Assembly: GCA_028280575.1 (NCBI GenBank)
Contig: JANQLN010000076.1
Span: forward strand, 1 to 34,412
DNA: 34,412 nucleotides
DNA from: Clostridia bacterium
GTDB taxonomy: Bacteria; Bacillota; Clostridia; Acetivibrionales; STF1-152
Direction: 5' to 3'
Shown: positions 32,703 through 34,412 of the stretch, piece by piece
Layout: every line of letters starts with the position of its first letter
Numbering within the stretch: position 1 is the stretch's first letter
Position numbers and translations under genes: made by a program
The notes under the pieces: generated by a model
The model's database searches: none
Told to the model about the DNA's origin: nothing
The model's input: only the letters and a program-made list of their open reading frames with translations

Positions 32703-34289
32703 ATGAGCAAGAAATTTTTTTTAAAAAGTATCTTGGCAGTTACAACCTGTTTCCTAATTACTTCGTGTAATGGTCAAAAAAATAGTAGGAATATGGAAGA
32801 TCATTTAAATATGGTTCGTGCGGGATATGAGATAAATAGTGATCTTGATTATGTTAAATTAAATGTTTATTTAATAGGCGAACGGCCTTCTCATACAGAT
32901 TATATATATGAAGAAATCAATAAAATGCTGAACCGGAAGATAAATACTACAATTGTACCTAAATATTTAAGCTGGTCGGAACATGTTAAAAAGTACCCTG
33001 TCATACTTGCAGGCGGAGATGATGTTGATCTTATTACAGCAGCAGTTTGGACAAAATATTTTGAGCATGCAAGAAAAGGTGCTTTTCTTGCAATAACTGA
33101 TGAGATGATTGATCAATATATGCCGCTGACAAAAAAAAGAATGCCTGTTGATAAAATGAATAGCGGTGTCGTACCGGAAACAGGCAAAAGATATATGATT
33201 CCGGCTAATTTTACAAGTTATTATTCTCACTGCTATATTGTCAGGCAGGATTTAATGAAAAAATATAATATAAAACCAATTAACAACATGGACAATTTAG
33301 GTCTTTACCTGGAGGCTGTTAAGCAAAATGAACCTGATATGACGCCCTATAGCGGTTCCGGCAAATGGAATCATATTATGGCTTATGGGTATAGGGCAGA
33401 AGCTGAGATCACAGCAAGTATTCCAGGAGCAGCACCGGCTACGGCAGCTTTTGTATGTAAGAAAAAGGGACCCTATCAATTACTGACACATGAAGAAATT
33501 AAAGCATACCGGATACCATATTATCAAAGAATGAGAGAATGGTTTGAAAAGGGATTTTGGAATTCAAATGTACCTTTTGCTGCAAAAGACACAGATGAGG
33601 ATTTTATAAATGGTCATAGTGCTTTAACCATTACAAGCGGAGCTAATATAGATATGATATTAACATATGTAAACCAAAAGCATCCTGCATGGGAGGTAGG
33701 TGTCTATCCCGTATATCCAAATGGGAGTGCCGTTTTATCAAAGCCTGATTATCAAAACGGCATGGCGGTTCCTATCAGGGCAGAAAACCCTGAACGGGCT
33801 TTAATGGCCCTTGATCTTTTGAAAAATGATAGAGAGATCAACATGATTACAATGTATGGGATTGAAGGCGAGTATTTTGAATTAACTAAAAGAAATACAA
33901 TTAAGTTAATAGGCACTGAGGAACAGCTAAAAGGATTTCCTGTCAATCAAACCGGTGCCGGCGGGTGGAGAGACTCAGAATTTGAACTCCCATTGAATGG
34001 TTCATTTGAAAAGTATAAAGAAATACAAGAATTTTTTACTGAAAATGCAATTGACTATCCCCTCAAAAATTTTATTTTTAACCCGGTATCGGCTAAAGAC
34101 ATACATCAAAAACTACTTGAGATAACAGAAGATAAGCTCAATATGCTCTCATGGGGGTTAGTGCCTATGGAGGATATAGAAAGAACATTTGATGAGGTTT
34201 ATCAAGAAAGAGTAAATGCAGGGATTGAAGAATATAAATTGGAAATTAACAGGCAGATCCATGAATACCTTAAAATGGAACAAAAATAA
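32703..34289 (+). CDS. Solute-binding lipoprotein without adjacent permeases (DUF3502-type C-terminus)
   Basis: A 528-residue lipoprotein with lipobox ITSC (lipidated Cys22). The N-terminal lobe (DYVKLNVYLIGERPSHTDY, LAGGDDVDLITAA) and the C-terminal end (SWGLVPMEDIERTFDEVYQERVNAGIEEYKLEINRQ) match LplA-like binding proteins with a DUF3502 C-terminal region. No permease genes follow within the window. It may feed one of the two importers, have its own permeases beyond 34412, or act as the ligand sensor for the kinase encoded divergently. It is distinct from the two other binding proteins, so it probably recognises another fragment of the substrate. Confidence 0.85.
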   Translation: MSKKFFLKSILAVTTCFLITSCNGQKNSRNMEDHLNMVRAGYEINSDLDYVKLNVYLIGERPSHTDYIYEEINKMLNRKINTTIVPKYLSWSEHVKKYPVILAGGDDVDLITAAVWTKYFEHARKGAFLAITDEMIDQYMPLTKKRMPVDKMNSGVVPETGKRYMIPANFTSYYSHCYIVRQDLMKKYNIKPINNMDNLGLYLEAVKQNEPDMTPYSGSGKWNHIMAYGYRAEAEITASIPGAAPATAAFVCKKKGPYQLLTHEEIKAYRIPYYQRMREWFEKGFWNSNVPFAAKDTDEDFINGHSALTITSGANIDMILTYVNQKHPAWEVGVYPVYPNGSAVLSKPDYQNGMAVPIRAENPERALMALDLLKNDREINMITMYGIEGEYFELTKRNTIKLIGTEEQLKGFPVNQTGAGGWRDSEFELPLNGSFEKYKEIQEFFTENAIDYPLKNFIFNPVSAKDIHQKLLEITEDKLNMLSWGLVPMEDIERTFDEVYQERVNAGIEEYKLEINRQIHEYLKMEQK

Positions 34290-34375
34290 AAAAGCTGCAA
34301 AAACGAGTAAACCACTAGTGTAGCGTATCATTCACATTTATCATAATGTATTGTCAACGCATTTTCAAGAATAAC

Positions 34376-34401
34376 GGAGATTTTTGTTCTCCACTTCTTT
34401 T
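34376..34401 (+). terminator. Weak possible terminator at the window end
   Basis: GGAGA (34376-34380) pairs with TCTCC (34388-34392) over a seven-base loop, followed by ACTTCTTTT. It lies 87 bases after the third binding protein stop. The stem is short; nothing else is seen in 34290-34412. Confidence 0.3.
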
Positions 34402-34412
34402 AAATATAACTC

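Noticed and set aside
1-34412. CRISPR arrays, tRNA or rRNA genes, integrases or transposases
   Set aside because: No regularly spaced repeats, no cloverleaf or rRNA segments and no recombinase motifs were seen in either strand.

Overview
The window looks like chromosomal DNA of a low-GC Gram-positive bacterium, most likely a member of the Clostridia. The signs are strong AGGAGG-type ribosome binding sites, frequent TTG and GTG starts, lipoprotein-anchored sugar-binding proteins, LplB/LplC-type permeases, a YesM/YesN-type two-component pair and an ECF vitamin transporter. No rRNA, tRNA, CRISPR array or intact mobile element was found.

Layout. (1) 1-1681: the end of an ECF transporter operon (EcfT tail and a double-ABC ATPase), apparently unrelated to the rest. 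(2) 1682-4279: a leader with competing inverted repeats, then a membrane-bound AraC-type sensor-regulator. (3) 4419-13479: a seven-gene forward operon with an ABC importer (two permeases and a binding lipoprotein), a PL22-like beta-propeller, a DUF3604/PHP-like protein, a uroporphyrinogen-decarboxylase-like protein and an SGNH hydrolase. (4) 13737-14195: a small unrecognised gene on the minus strand with its own terminator. (5) 14526-18176: a sulfatase and a glutaminase-A-like six-hairpin protein, then a terminator. (6) 18342-29049: a GH4 glycosidase with a CHGV active-site motif, three more sulfatases with a 122-residue unknown protein between two of them, and a second ABC importer, ending at a strong terminator. 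(7) 29257-34289: a minus-strand histidine kinase/response regulator pair, divergent from a third binding lipoprotein.

Working model (inference). The locus imports sulfated, uronic-acid-containing oligosaccharides and takes them apart in the cytoplasm. All four sulfatases and every other catabolic protein lack a visible signal peptide, and the only evident lipoproteins are the three binding proteins. GH4 enzymes need NAD and Mn, which also fits the cytoplasm. The CHGV motif resembles the uronide-acting GH4 subgroups more than alpha-galactosidases. No secreted depolymerase and no sulfatase-maturating enzyme lie in the window, so both must come from elsewhere in the genome or from other organisms. 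The exact glycan cannot be read from the sequence. The parts least explained by known biology are the propeller/PHP/UroD-like/SGNH cassette, the 122-residue protein inside the sulfatase run, and the uronide-type GH4 motif.
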